Source of the DNA: Xanthomonas sp. Leaf131
GTDB lineage: Bacteria; Pseudomonadota; Gammaproteobacteria; Xanthomonadales; Xanthomonadaceae
DNA: 64,000 nt
Reading direction: 5' to 3'
Assembly (NCBI RefSeq): GCF_001423495.1
Contig: NZ_LMOG01000019.1
Coordinates: 5,872-69,871 of the forward strand
Shown here: one piece after another, positions 38,200 to 48,230 of the stretch
Numbering within the stretch: the first letter of the stretch is position 1
How the letters are laid out: each line of letters opens with the position of its first letter
Translations under genes and position numbers: made by a program
Notes under the pieces: generated by a model
Seen by the model: only the letters and a program-made list of their open reading frames with translations
What the model was told of the DNA's origin: nothing
Database searches by the model: none

Positions 38200-39198
38200 T
38201 CAATGCGTGCGTTCCACCGCATAACGCGCCAGGCCGCGTAGCGCGGCAACCGCAGGGCTGGCCGGCAAGCCATCCAATGCCTGTTCGGCAGCGGCGGCAT
38301 ATTCGGCCGCGCGTTGGCGGCTGTAGTCCAGGCCGCCGGTGGCGTGGATCGCCGCCAGCACTTCGGGCATTGCGCTCGCATCGCCTTGTTCGACGATCTG
38401 GCGCAAGCGCTCCCTGGTGGTCGCATCCGAGTGCGCCATGGCGTGGATCAGCGGCAAGGTGGCCTTGCCCTCGGCCAGATCGTCGCCCAGGTTCTTGCCC
38501 AGGTCGGTGGCATCGGCGGCGTAGTCGAGCACGTCGTCGGCGATCTGGAAGGCGAAGCCAAGCTGCATGCCGTAGTCGTACAGGCGCTGCTGCACGTCGG
38601 CATCTGCGCCCGAGGCCAGCGCGCCCAGGCGCGTGCCAGCGGCGAACAACACCGCGGTCTTGCGCTCGATCACGCGTAGGTAGGCGGCTTCGTCGGTGTC
38701 GGGGTTATGCACGTGCAATAGCTGCAGTACCTCGCCCTCGGCAATGCGGTTGGTGGTGTCGGCTAGGATCTGCATGACTTCCATGCGATCGAGCTCGACC
38801 ATCAACTGGAAGCTGCGCGAATACAGGAAGTCGCCGACCAATACGCTGGGCGCATTGCCCCACAGCGCGTTGGCGGTGCTGCGGCCGCGGCGCAGGTCCG
38901 ATTCGTCCACCACGTCGTCGTGCAGCAGCGTGGAGGTGTGGATGAACTCGACGATTGCCGCCAGCTGATGGTGTTCCGGGCCGGAGCCGCCAGCGGCGTG
39001 ACCGGCCAGCATCACCAGCATCGGGCGCAGGCGTTTGCCACCGGCGGAGATGATGTGATCGGCAATCTGGTTGATCAGCACGACGTCCGAGGCCAGGCGG
39101 CGACGGATCAGCGCGTCGACCGCAGCCATGTCGGGCGCAGCGAGGGACTGGATCTGGGGCAGGCCCAGGACGGTGGGGAGATCTTCGGCGATGGTCAT
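38200..39198 (-). CDS. ispB: Octaprenyl/polyprenyl diphosphate synthase
   Basis: A 332-residue trans-prenyltransferase that makes the ubiquinone side chain. The two Asp-rich motifs are in TSTLLHDDVVDESD and FQIADDVLDYAAD, with GGKRLRPMLVMLAG near the N-terminus. The start at 39198 gives the normal length; a longer frame exists but lacks support. It faces ssb divergently. Confidence 0.95.
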   Translation of the reverse strand: MTIAEDLPTVLGLPQIQSLAAPDMAAVDALIRRRLASDVVLINQIADHIISAGGKRLRPMLVMLAGHAAGGSGPEHHQLAAIVEFIHTSTLLHDDVVDESDLRRGRSTANALWGNAPSVLVGDFLYSRSFQLMVELDRMEVMQILADTTNRIAEGEVLQLLHVHNPDTDEAAYLRVIERKTAVLFAAGTRLGALASGADADVQQRLYDYGMQLGFAFQIADDVLDYAADATDLGKNLGDDLAEGKATLPLIHAMAHSDATTRERLRQIVEQGDASAMPEVLAAIHATGGLDYSRQRAAEYAAAAEQALDGLPASPAVAALRGLARYAVERTH

Positions 39199-39470
39199 GC
39201 GCAGGCGTTCGTGATGTGCGTCGATTATAGGTGCCCGGGCCAGATCCGTCCCGCCGACGCGGTTGCCGGCCTTCACATCGGTTGCAAACCCTTGTCGCGC
39301 TTGATGCCGGCATGGCGCGGCACTGCCGGATTCCGACCTGGCTGCGCGGCATTCTCCGGCCTGTCTGTGCGCCGATGCGCCGATGTCGGGCGCAGGTAGG
39401 TGCGGTAACATTGGCACCAAGACATTCACCGCCGCGCCCCATTGGCGCCGGCGCACCATCGGAAGCATTT

Positions 39471-39995
39471 ATGGCCCGCGGCATCAACAAAGTCATCCTC
39501 GTCGGCAACCTCGGCAACGATCCCGACACCAAGTACACCCAAGCCGGCATGGCGATCACCCGCGTGAGTCTGGCCACCACCAGCATGCGCAAGGACCGCG
39601 AGGGCAACAATCAGGAGCGCACCGAGTGGCATCGCGTGGTGTTCTTCGGAAAGCTGGGCGAAATTGCTGGCGAGTACCTGCGCAAGGGTTCGCAGGTCTA
39701 TGTCGAAGGCGAGCTGCGTTACGACAAGTACACCGGCCAGGACGGCGTGGAAAAGTACAGCACCGACATCGTTGCCAACGAGATGCAGATGCTCGGCGGC
39801 CGTGGTGAAGGCGGCGGTGGCGGTGGCATGAGCGGCGATCGCCCGCAGCGCACCCAGGCACCGCGTCAGCAGCAGGGCGGTGGTGGTGGCGGTCAGGGCG
39901 GCGGTCAGGACTACGCCCCGCGTCGTCAGCAGCCGGCCCAGCAGCAGTCGGCACCGCCGATGGACGACTTTGCGGACGACGATATCCCGTTCTGA
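39471..39995 (+). CDS. ssb: Single-stranded DNA-binding protein
   Basis: A 174-residue SSB. The OB fold (residues 1-110: [36 protein letters not shown]) is followed by a Gly/Gln-rich linker and the acidic tip [10 protein letters not shown] that binds partner repair and replication proteins. It is monocistronic and followed by a terminator. Confidence 0.97.
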   Translation: MARGINKVILVGNLGNDPDTKYTQAGMAITRVSLATTSMRKDREGNNQERTEWHRVVFFGKLGEIAGEYLRKGSQVYVEGELRYDKYTGQDGVEKYSTDIVANEMQMLGGRGEGGGGGGMSGDRPQRTQAPRQQQGGGGGGQGGGQDYAPRRQQPAQQQSAPPMDDFADDDIPF

Positions 39996-40020
39996 GTTTT
40001 GCCAGCGCAGTCATGCAAAC

Positions 40021-40058
40021 AAAATCCCAGTAAGGTCGTGCGCCTACTGGGATTTTTT
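40021..40058 (+). terminator. Rho-independent terminator of ssb
   Basis: AAAATCCCAGTA pairs with TACTGGGATTTTTT around a loop of about 11 bases, 26 bp after the ssb stop. The region 40059-40290 to the next gene has a CATAAT hexamer at 40193 but no clear Fur box. Confidence 0.9.
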
Positions 40059-40290
40059 GATGGTTACTCGGACTGTCGCTTCCCGATCAGGGTGGAGACG
40101 TCGCAGCAGGGCGGCAAGCAACTGGGCAGCGAGCGCCTTGACGTTGGAGTGCGTGCGGGCCTGTGGAAATGTTTGCGTGCTGTGAGAGGTGCCATAATTG
40201 CACGTCGTCTGCGTGCTGTTGGACGGCTTATCAGCCAGGGAACCCGCGTCCCCAGCCAGCGTCCCACTTCAAGCTGACCAGGTCTCCTGC

Positions 40291-42489
40291 ATGCGCGCCC
40301 ATCTCCCGCATTTCCTGTCGCTGCGTCCGCGCGCGCGACTTGCCGTTGCCATCGCCTGCTTCTGCGCCGCGCCGGTCGCGTGGTCGCAGCAAGCTGCGAC
40401 ATCTCTCGACACTGCCAAGACGCTCGATACGTTGACCGTCACTGCCGACGGTTCGCAGGTGGAGCTGCCGCCCGACTATGCGGGTGGCCAGGTCGCCACC
40501 GGCGGCCGCGTCGGCCTGTTCGGCAACCTCGACGTGATGGACACGCCGTTCAACAGCATGAACTTCACCGCCGAGCTGATGCGCAACCAGCAGGCGCGCA
40601 GCGTGGCCGACGTGGTGCAGAACGATCCGGCGGTGCGGGTGGCGCGTGGGTTCGGCAATTTCCAGGAGTTGTACGTGGTGCGCGGCTTCCCCGTGTTCTC
40701 CGACGACATGAGCTACAACGGCCTGTACGGCCTGCTGCCGCGCCAATACGTGGCGGCCGAGTTCCTGGAGCGGGTGGAAGTGTTTCGCGGCGCCAACAGT
40801 TTCATCAACGGCGCCGCGCCCGGCGGCAGCGGGATCGGTGGCGCGTTCAACCTGGTGCCCAAGCGCGCTGGCGAGAATGACGTTATCCGGCTGACGCTGG
40901 GCACCGAGACCGGCGGCCAGGTGTATGCCGCGGCCGATGCGTCCTACCGCTTCGGCCAGGACCGTGCCTGGGGGCTGCGCGCCAACCTCGCCCGCCGCGA
41001 TGGCGAGAACGCCACCAATGAGGATCGCGAGCTGGGCATGGGCTCGCTGGGCGTGGATTACCGTGGCGAGCGGCTGCGCCTGTCGGCCGACATCGGCTGG
41101 CAGGACCAGCGCACCGACCGTCCGCGTCCCAGCATCACTCCGGTGGGTGGAATTCCGATCGCACCCGATGCCGATATCAACTTCGCCCAGCCTTGGACCT
41201 TCGCGCAAGAGCGCGACACCTTCGGTGTGATCCGGGCCGAGTATGACCTGACCGATAACGTCATGGCCTGGGCAGCGTTTGGCATGCGCGACAGCGACGA
41301 GCACAACGTGTTGGCCAATCCCAACGCCGATGCTGCCGGCAATTTGAACACCGGCCGTTTCGACAATTACCGGGAAGACAAGGTCACCACCGGCGATGTC
41401 GGCATTCGCGCCAAGTTCGATACCGGCCGCGTCGGTCATCGCTTGAGTGCCTCGGCGTCGGCCTTCAAGCTGGACTCGAAGAATGCCTTTGCGTTCGGCG
41501 GCTACGGCACGGCGGTCGGTACGCTGTACGACCCGGTAGCGGTGGCACCGCTGGGTGGCCTGTTTCCCGGTGGCGTGCTGTTCGAGCCGCTGACCACCAG
41601 CAAGAACCAGACCCGCAGCGTCGCCATCGCCGACACGCTCACCTTCGCTGACGACCGCATTCTGCTGACACTGGGCGCACGCCACCAGAAGTTGGAGCAA
41701 TACGGCTACGACTACAACACCGGCGCGCAACTCAGCAGCTATAGCGACAGCGTGGTGACGCCGGTCGGCGCGGTCGTCTTCAAGTTCGGCCGTGCGGTGT
41801 CGCTGTATGCCAATTACGCCGAAGCGTTGTTGGCCGGCCAGGAAGTGCCCGCCCTCTCCGGCAGCACGCCACTGGAAAACGCCGGCGAGCTGCTGGCGCC
41901 GTTCAAGTCCAAGCAGTTCGAAATCGGCGCCAAGTACGACGCCGGCAGTTACGGTGCAACTGCGGCGCTGTTCCGCATCAACCAGCCCAATACCGTGGTC
42001 AGCAACGCACGCCTGACCAGCGACGGCGAGCAGCGCAACCAGGGCCTGGAACTGAGCTTCTACGGCCAGCCGATCGAGGGTCTGCGCGCGCTGGGCGGCA
42101 TCACCCTGCTGGATGCCGGCTACAACAAGACCCAGGGCGGCGTGAACGAAGGCAACGACGTGCTGGGTGTGCCGGAAAAGCAGGCCAATCTGGGCCTGGA
42201 ATGGGATATCGCCGCACTGCCGGGCCTGACGCTCGACGGGCGCGCGGTCTATACCGATCGTCAATACGCCGATGCGGTCAACGTGCTGGAAATCCCGTCC
42301 TGGACGCGTGTCGACCTGGGCGCGCGCTATGCGTTTCAGGCCGGCGGCAAGGCATGGAGCGTGCGTGCACGCGTGGACAACCTGTTCGACCGCAGCTTCT
42401 GGTCGTCGGTCGGTGGCGCTTCGGGTGCGAATTATCTGGTCCTGGCGGCGCCGCGCACGTTCACCGTCTCGTTCTCAATCGATCTGTGA
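40291..42489 (+). CDS. TonB-dependent siderophore receptor
   Basis: A 732-residue outer-membrane receptor. The signal peptide ends near AWSQ (residue 31). The plug has ADVVQNDPAVRVARGFGNFQ (close to the usual DVLQxxPGV pattern) and FLERVEVFRGANSFINGAAP, then a barrel with a siderophore-receptor look ending FTVSFSIDL. The start at 40291 gives the signal peptide. Its ligand is unknown. An 80-bp gap leads to a large amidohydrolase gene on the same strand. Confidence 0.9.
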   Translation: MRAHLPHFLSLRPRARLAVAIACFCAAPVAWSQQAATSLDTAKTLDTLTVTADGSQVELPPDYAGGQVATGGRVGLFGNLDVMDTPFNSMNFTAELMRNQQARSVADVVQNDPAVRVARGFGNFQELYVVRGFPVFSDDMSYNGLYGLLPRQYVAAEFLERVEVFRGANSFINGAAPGGSGIGGAFNLVPKRAGENDVIRLTLGTETGGQVYAAADASYRFGQDRAWGLRANLARRDGENATNEDRELGMGSLGVDYRGERLRLSADIGWQDQRTDRPRPSITPVGGIPIAPDADINFAQPWTFAQERDTFGVIRAEYDLTDNVMAWAAFGMRDSDEHNVLANPNADAAGNLNTGRFDNYREDKVTTGDVGIRAKFDTGRVGHRLSASASAFKLDSKNAFAFGGYGTAVGTLYDPVAVAPLGGLFPGGVLFEPLTTSKNQTRSVAIADTLTFADDRILLTLGARHQKLEQYGYDYNTGAQLSSYSDSVVTPVGAVVFKFGRAVSLYANYAEALLAGQEVPALSGSTPLENAGELLAPFKSKQFEIGAKYDAGSYGATAALFRINQPNTVVSNARLTSDGEQRNQGLELSFYGQPIEGLRALGGITLLDAGYNKTQGGVNEGNDVLGVPEKQANLGLEWDIAALPGLTLDGRAVYTDRQYADAVNVLEIPSWTRVDLGARYAFQAGGKAWSVRARVDNLFDRSFWSSVGGASGANYLVLAAPRTFTVSFSIDL

Positions 42490-42569
42490 GCCGTGCTTGA
42501 AACCCGCCTGCGCGATGCAAGCACGCAGGACCCGGGCAAGATCCGACGCCGCCTGAGGAGGGTGGCGCC

Positions 42570-45500
42570 TTGATGAAGGAGCGTGGCGTGCGTCAGTGGT
42601 TCGGTCTTGGCCTGATGGGCTGTCTGTCGATCGCGGCGGCTGCCGCGCTGGCCCACGATCCCGCCGAGCACCTGCCGCTGCCGTGGCTGGCCGATGCGGC
42701 CGGTGCAGCGGCCACGCCCAGCGTGCCGCGCCCGCAGCAGGCGCCGGGACAGACGCTGCCGCTGCAGGCCAAGCGCCGCATCGCCTTCGAGACCGACGAA
42801 GGCACCTGGATGGGGCTGGACGTGTCGCCGCGCGATGGACGGCTGGTGTTCGACCTGCTCGGCGATCTGTACACGCTGGGCGCCGACGGCGGCCGGGCCA
42901 AGGCGATCAGCCGCGGCCTGGGCTTCGACAGCCAGCCGACGTTTTCGCCGGACGGGCACTGGATCGCCTTTGTCAGCGATCGCAGCGGTGCGGAAAACCT
43001 GTGGCGCATGCGGCCCGATGGGCGCGACGCGCAGCAGCTCACGTTCGGCGACGACGATACCGTGTTGGTGTCGCCGGCCTGGACGCCCGACGGCAGCGCC
43101 CTGTACGCGAGCCGCTTCCGCTGGTCGGTCAACGACTACGAGCTGTGGCGTTACGGACTGGATGGCAGCGAACGCCTGGTCGCACCCGTCCGCGCGGAGG
43201 GTGCCGGCAGCGACCAGAGCACGCTGGGCGCGGTGGTGTCGCCGGATGGCAGGCAGCTCTATGCTGCGCGCCGCAGCGGTGACAAGGACAGTGCCGAGCT
43301 GGAGCTGTGGTCGATCGTGCGACGCGACCTGGCCACCGGCAAGGAAGAAACGATCTTGCCGGTGCCCGGCGTCCCGGGGCGCCGGCCGTTTCCCGGCACC
43401 TATTTCAGCCCGCGGCTCTCACCGGACGGCAAGCAGCTGGCCTACGCCACCCGCCAGCAGGGCCAGACCGGCCTGCGCCTGCGCACGCTCGCCACCGGCG
43501 AGCACCGCTGGATTGCCTTCCCGATCGAACACGACCAGAGCCAGGCGCAGAGCTGGCAGGATCTGGTGCCGCGCTATGCCTTCAGTCGCGACGGGCGTGC
43601 GCTGCTGCTGAGCCGCAACGGCCGCTTCGAGCGCATCGCGCTGGATCGTGAGGCCCCGCGCGCGATTCCGTTTATCGCGTCGGTCGACCTGGAGCTGGGG
43701 CCACTGACCGGCGCCGACATCCGTCAGGAAACAGGCCCGGTCCAGGCGCGGCTGATCCAGGATCCTGCAGTGTCGCCGGACGGCACGCGGGTGGCGTTCT
43801 CCGCGTTGGGCGCGCTCTATCTGATGGACATGGAAGGCAGCGCGCTGCCGATCAAACTGCCCACCGGCGATGTGCCGGTCTTCCATCCCAGCTGGGCGCC
43901 GGATGGCAACGCGCTGACCTACGTCACCTGGGAAGGCGGGGAGGGTGGCCAGGTCTGGTCACTGGCGACCGACGGTGCGGCGCCTCGCCAGCTCAGTCGC
44001 GGGCCTGGCGCGTACTACACCCATCCGGTGTTCACCCGTGATGGGCGCGACGTGCTGGTGGTGGCCTCCGACAACGTGGCGCGCATGCAGGCCGCGATGG
44101 TGTTTGGCAGCGTGCGCGAGGCGCAGCTGCAACGGTTGTCGGCGCAGGGCGGCCAGGCCAGGATCGTCTATCGCGGGACGTTGGGCGGCACACTGCACTT
44201 CGGTGCGGATGCTGACCGGGTCTACGCGATGGGCACTGGCGGCCTGCTCGGCATCGATCTGCGCAACGGCCTTGCCGACGCGCCGATCGTGGTGAAGGGC
44301 CCGGGTTGGTATTTCCAGGACGGCAGCGTGCCGGTGGACGACCTGCGGATCAGTCCCGACGGCCAGTGGTTGCTGGCCCAGGTCGCCCAGCAGCTGCATC
44401 TGCTGCCGGTGCCGGCGAAGGGAACAACGGTGGATCTGCTGGCGCCGGTGATGCGCCATCGGCGCATCACCGATGTCGGCGCCGATTACTTTGGGTGGAG
44501 TGCGGACGGCCGCACGATGATCTGGTCGATCGGTTCCAGCGTCTACCGCCGTGCGCGCGCCGACATTGCGCTGCATGCTGCCGATGCGCCGGGCTGGGAT
44601 GCAGACGTGCCAACGCCGGGGCGGAACACGCAGGTTGTGCAAGCCAGGGTGGAAGTGCCGCGCGATGTGGCCAGCGGTACGCTGATGTTGCGTGGTGCCA
44701 CCGCGCTCACGCAGCGTGGCGATGAGGTCATTGCCGATGCCGACCTGCTGGTACGTGATGGAAGCATCGCCGCGATCGGCCCGCGCGGCAGCGTGGAAGT
44801 GCCGGCCGGCGCGCAACTGCGTGATGTCAGTGGGCGCTTCATCATTCCGGGCCTGATCGATGTGCATGACCACGTCGCCGATTTTCGCCGCGATCTGCTC
44901 GACATGCGGCCTTGGGGCCTGCGCGCGCGGCTGGCCTACGGGATTACCACCGCCTTCGATCCATCGTCGCTGAGCATCGACATGCTGGCCTACCAGGATC
45001 TGGTCGATGCCGGGAGGGTGGTGGGCGCGCGCGCGCCCACCACGGGCATGGCGATGTTCTCGTTCAACCGCATCGCCTCGTTGGATGAGGCGCGCGCCTT
45101 GCTTCGCCGCTATCGCGATCACTACCGCACACGCACCGTCAAACAATATCTGGTCGGCAATCGCCGCCAGCGCCAGTGGCTGGCGCAGGCAGCGCACGAG
45201 CTGGGCATGCGCCCCACCAGCGAGGGCTCGCTGGCGCTGAAACTCGACCTCAATCAGGTCATGGACGGCTATGCCGGGCACGAACACGCACTGCCGACAC
45301 CGCTGTACCGCGACGTGATCGAGCTGATGGCACGCAGTGGCACAAGCTACGACGCAACGCTGATGATCGCCAACGGTGGCCCTGCGGCGCAAAACAACTA
45401 CGTCATTCGCGATCGGCCGCTGGGCGATGCAACGTTCCGCGCAACGCGCCCGTACGAAGTGGCCATGCAGCAGGTCCAGTCGCAGCGCTGGATCGATCCG

Positions 45501-45896
45501 TCGCTGATGCTTTATCCGCGCATCGCCGGCGACGTGGCGCGTATCCAGCGTGCGGGCGGGCTGGTGGCGATGGGCTCGCATGGCGAGATCGCCGGGCCCG
45601 GCCTGCACTGGGAAATGCAGGCGCATGTGGAGGGTGGCATGACCCCGGCCGAGGTACTGCAGGCGGCCACGCTGGGTGGTGCGCGCAGCATCGGCCGCGG
45701 TGCGGAACTGGGCAGCCTGGAGGCGGGCAAGCTGGCCGATCTGGTGATCCTGCAGGCCGATCCACGCCTGGATATCCGTAACGCGCAAAAAATCGAATCG
45801 GTAATGTTGGGTGGTCGATTGCGCCAGGTCCCGACGCTGGATGAACTCTGGCCAAGAGAAATAGAGACTCCCGCGCTCTGGCATCACGACCAATGA
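42570..45896 (+). CDS. Exported beta-propeller amidohydrolase
   Basis: A 1108-residue protein. A signal peptide (cut near AALAHD, residue 28) leads to a WD40-like/TolB-type propeller built of PD40 repeats (FSPDGHWIAFVSDRSGAENL; RLSPDGKQLAYATR; AVSPDGTRVAFSALGALYLM), then an amidohydrolase domain from about residue 710 (GLIDVHDHVADF with metal His residues; GYAGHEHALPTPLY; MGSHGEIAGPGLHWEMQ; LEAGKLADLVIL). It should be periplasmic and hydrolyse an amide or ester. Its position behind a TonB receptor suggests it processes the imported compound. Confidence 0.88.
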   Translation: MMKERGVRQWFGLGLMGCLSIAAAAALAHDPAEHLPLPWLADAAGAAATPSVPRPQQAPGQTLPLQAKRRIAFETDEGTWMGLDVSPRDGRLVFDLLGDLYTLGADGGRAKAISRGLGFDSQPTFSPDGHWIAFVSDRSGAENLWRMRPDGRDAQQLTFGDDDTVLVSPAWTPDGSALYASRFRWSVNDYELWRYGLDGSERLVAPVRAEGAGSDQSTLGAVVSPDGRQLYAARRSGDKDSAELELWSIVRRDLATGKEETILPVPGVPGRRPFPGTYFSPRLSPDGKQLAYATRQQGQTGLRLRTLATGEHRWIAFPIEHDQSQAQSWQDLVPRYAFSRDGRALLLSRNGRFERIALDREAPRAIPFIASVDLELGPLTGADIRQETGPVQARLIQDPAVSPDGTRVAFSALGALYLMDMEGSALPIKLPTGDVPVFHPSWAPDGNALTYVTWEGGEGGQVWSLATDGAAPRQLSRGPGAYYTHPVFTRDGRDVLVVASDNVARMQAAMVFGSVREAQLQRLSAQGGQARIVYRGTLGGTLHFGADADRVYAMGTGGLLGIDLRNGLADAPIVVKGPGWYFQDGSVPVDDLRISPDGQWLLAQVAQQLHLLPVPAKGTTVDLLAPVMRHRRITDVGADYFGWSADGRTMIWSIGSSVYRRARADIALHAADAPGWDADVPTPGRNTQVVQARVEVPRDVASGTLMLRGATALTQRGDEVIADADLLVRDGSIAAIGPRGSVEVPAGAQLRDVSGRFIIPGLIDVHDHVADFRRDLLDMRPWGLRARLAYGITTAFDPSSLSIDMLAYQDLVDAGRVVGARAPTTGMAMFSFNRIASLDEARALLRRYRDHYRTRTVKQYLVGNRRQRQWLAQAAHELGMRPTSEGSLALKLDLNQVMDGYAGHEHALPTPLYRDVIELMARSGTSYDATLMIANGGPAAQNNYVIRDRPLGDATFRATRPYEVAMQQVQSQRWIDPSLMLYPRIAGDVARIQRAGGLVAMGSHGEIAGPGLHWEMQAHVEGGMTPAEVLQAATLGGARSIGRGAELGSLEAGKLADLVILQADPRLDIRNAQKIESVMLGGRLRQVPTLDELWPREIETPALWHHDQ

Positions 45897-46121
45897 TTGA
45901 GCTAGGTGCAGCGTGGCAAGCCAAGGTGTTTCTGGCCGCGGCGAATCCCGCAACGCATGGCCAACCTCTGCGATGAGAGTCCACTGGCCGGAAGCTGCAG
46001 AGAGGGACGCCCTGGTGCCGTGTTGGTGCTTTAGTCGCGGATCAGCGTGTCGAACAAGTAGGTAAACGACGTTGCATCCATTGCGGTACTTGTGGGCCTC
46101 GGATGCGTGCGACGGCCTGAC

Positions 46122-47606
46122 TCAGGCAGACGTCCGATCCCGCCCATTCTGCTTGGCGCGATACAGCGCCGAATCGGCATCGTGCACGAACGCATCGGGG
46201 GTCAGTGGCGCTTCGCCCGGTTCGAACGTCGCCGCGCCCACGCTCACGGTGACATGCGCGCTGGTCGGGCTGGATAGATGCATCAAGCCCAGGCCGGCGA
46301 CGGCGCTGCGGACCGCGTCGGCCAGCCGCAGTGCGCCGGCAGCGTCGGTGTGCGGCAGGATCATGCCGAACTCTTCGCCGCCATAACGTGCCGCGACATC
46401 GTCGCTGCGCCGCGAACAACCGGCGATCGTGCGCGCAATCAAACGCAGGCAGGCATCGCCATTCACATGGCCATAGGTGTCGTTGTAAAGCTTGAAGTGG
46501 TCGACATCGATCATCAGCACCGACAACGGGGTTTGCAGGCGTACTGCGTCCTGCAATGCCTGCGACAGGCGGTAGTCGAATGCACGCCGGTTGGCGATGC
46601 CGGTCAGCGCGTCCACCCACGCTTCGGAGCTGAGTTTGGCTTCGTTGCGATGCATGCGGCGCAGTTGCAGATCCAGCCAGAGGCCGACGCCCAGCAACAG
46701 CGCAAACCCCAGTGCGGCGATCACGATCCGCTGGCGCACGGATTGCCGCCAGTTTGCCAGTGCATCGTCCACCGACACGCCGGTCAGCACCGTCAACGGG
46801 TACGGGCGTGCAGGTGCGAAGCTGGAGATCCGCTTGACGCCGTCGATCGGTGAGCGATAGGTCGCAGTGCCGTGTTTGCGTGTGCGCATGCTGACGTAGA
46901 TCGAGGTGCCGGCGATCGACGTGCCGGTCACGCCCTGCTTGTCGGGCCGGCGGACCAGCACGATGCCGTCGTCGTTGATGATGGCGATCGTGCCATTGGG
47001 GCCGACTTCGAAGGTGCTGTAGTAATTCTGGAAATACTTCAGCTGCAGCGTGACCAACACCACACCCGCGAACTCGCCGCTGCGGGTGTTGAGTCGCCTG
47101 CTCAGGGTGAGTACCCAGCTGCCATCGGAACGGCTCTGCACAGGTGGGCCGACCAGCGACAATGCATCGCGATGATCGCGGTGATATTTGAAGTAGGCAC
47201 GGTCTGCATTGTTGTGTTTTTTGGGTGTGCTATTTAACGACGAACTCACCCAGCGTCCGTCTGCGGCATAGATGAAAATGCCATGCAGCCGATCCGAGCG
47301 CCTCGCCTCGCGCACCAGAAATGCATGCATGGCCGATTGCGCACTGGCCGCGCCCTGATCGTGTTCCACCCGCGCAACCAGGCCAGACAAGACAGCATCG
47401 GCGATCGCCATGGTGTCGCTGGCATGTTGTGCAAGCGAGTTGGCCAGATTCAGCGATTGCGCCTCGGCGGTGCGCAGTGCGGTGGCGCGCTCCTCGTGAA
47501 TCGACCAGTATTCAGAACCGAGCAGTAGCATCCACGACGCAATCAGCACAAAGTGCAGCGCGATGCGCTGTGCACGTTGTCGGCGCTGCTTGCTGGGTGC
47601 TGTCAC
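46122..47606 (-). CDS. Membrane diguanylate cyclase
   Basis: A 494-residue GGDEF protein making cyclic di-GMP. A TM helix (ALHFVLIASWMLLLGSEYW), a periplasmic Cache-like sensor (LHGIFIYAADGRWVSSSL; YYSTFEVGPNGTIAIINDDG), a second TM (VIAALGFALLLGVGLWLDL) and a GGDEF domain (RYGGEEFGMIL) follow in order. The I-site RSDD sits five residues before GGEEF, so product inhibition is likely. I use GTG at 47606 with AGGTAGCCACC upstream; longer starts up to 47825 exist but lack support. It is divergent from the pao cluster. Confidence 0.88.
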   Translation of the reverse strand: MTAPSKQRRQRAQRIALHFVLIASWMLLLGSEYWSIHEERATALRTAEAQSLNLANSLAQHASDTMAIADAVLSGLVARVEHDQGAASAQSAMHAFLVREARRSDRLHGIFIYAADGRWVSSSLNSTPKKHNNADRAYFKYHRDHRDALSLVGPPVQSRSDGSWVLTLSRRLNTRSGEFAGVVLVTLQLKYFQNYYSTFEVGPNGTIAIINDDGIVLVRRPDKQGVTGTSIAGTSIYVSMRTRKHGTATYRSPIDGVKRISSFAPARPYPLTVLTGVSVDDALANWRQSVRQRIVIAALGFALLLGVGLWLDLQLRRMHRNEAKLSSEAWVDALTGIANRRAFDYRLSQALQDAVRLQTPLSVLMIDVDHFKLYNDTYGHVNGDACLRLIARTIAGCSRRSDDVAARYGGEEFGMILPHTDAAGALRLADAVRSAVAGLGLMHLSSPTSAHVTVSVGAATFEPGEAPLTPDAFVHDADSALYRAKQNGRDRTSA

Positions 47607-47923
47607 GGTGGCTACCTGTCTGGACACCAAGGTGATGCAACTGGCGTGCCAGCGTACGTGTCGGGCTGCGTGCGGCTGTGCAGAAGCGGGTGGCACTGTG
47701 CCGATGTGTGATTTGCGCCTCACGCGGTGCGCGATGACGCTGCACTTGGCACGGTTGCGGGAATTGTCCGGCTTGCTTGCCATCGGCTGCGACGGTCGGT
47801 GCAAGCCGATGGCGTGTAGCGGCAAGCAGCCGTGACCGCAGTTGCGATCAGGGCTGCGTGTTACCCCGATAAGCCTGATGCGTCGGTCTGGCGTGCTGCG
47901 CTTGCGGCTATCGTTCGGCGTTT

Positions 47924-47947
47924 CGATATAGTCTTTTGACTACATCG
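47924..47947. promoter_or_regulatory. Candidate operator palindrome upstream of the pao cluster
   Basis: Half-sites CGATATAGTC and GACTACATCG flank TTTT, matching as an inverted repeat at nine of ten positions. It lies in the 624-bp divergent gap between the diguanylate cyclase and paoA genes. It could bind a dimeric regulator. The rest of 47607-48230 shows no gene; it is less GC-rich than its neighbours. Confidence 0.4.
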
Positions 47948-48230
47948 ATTGCGTTTCGCTTACTAAATGCTGGTGACGATCGGTCAGTGCATCGCGATGT
48001 CTTGCATGTCGTGATCGGGTGCTGAGTGCACCGGCTCACATCGTTAGCGCTTTCCGCGGCGCCCCTGCGATAACGCTGTGAAACTAGGCAGTTTTAATGA
48101 TGAGCGCGGTTCATAGGCGCATGCGTCATGCACGGTCAATGCGCACCCAGACCCGGACTAAACTCGGGTCATTCCTCCGTGTCATTCCTGCGTAAACGGC
48201 AGCGTACTCACGCGCCTACGACCGTCAGCG

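Noticed and set aside
40059-40290. Fur box for the second TonB receptor
   Set aside because: I found only a -10-like CATAAT and no stretch close to the Fur consensus, so iron control is not claimed.
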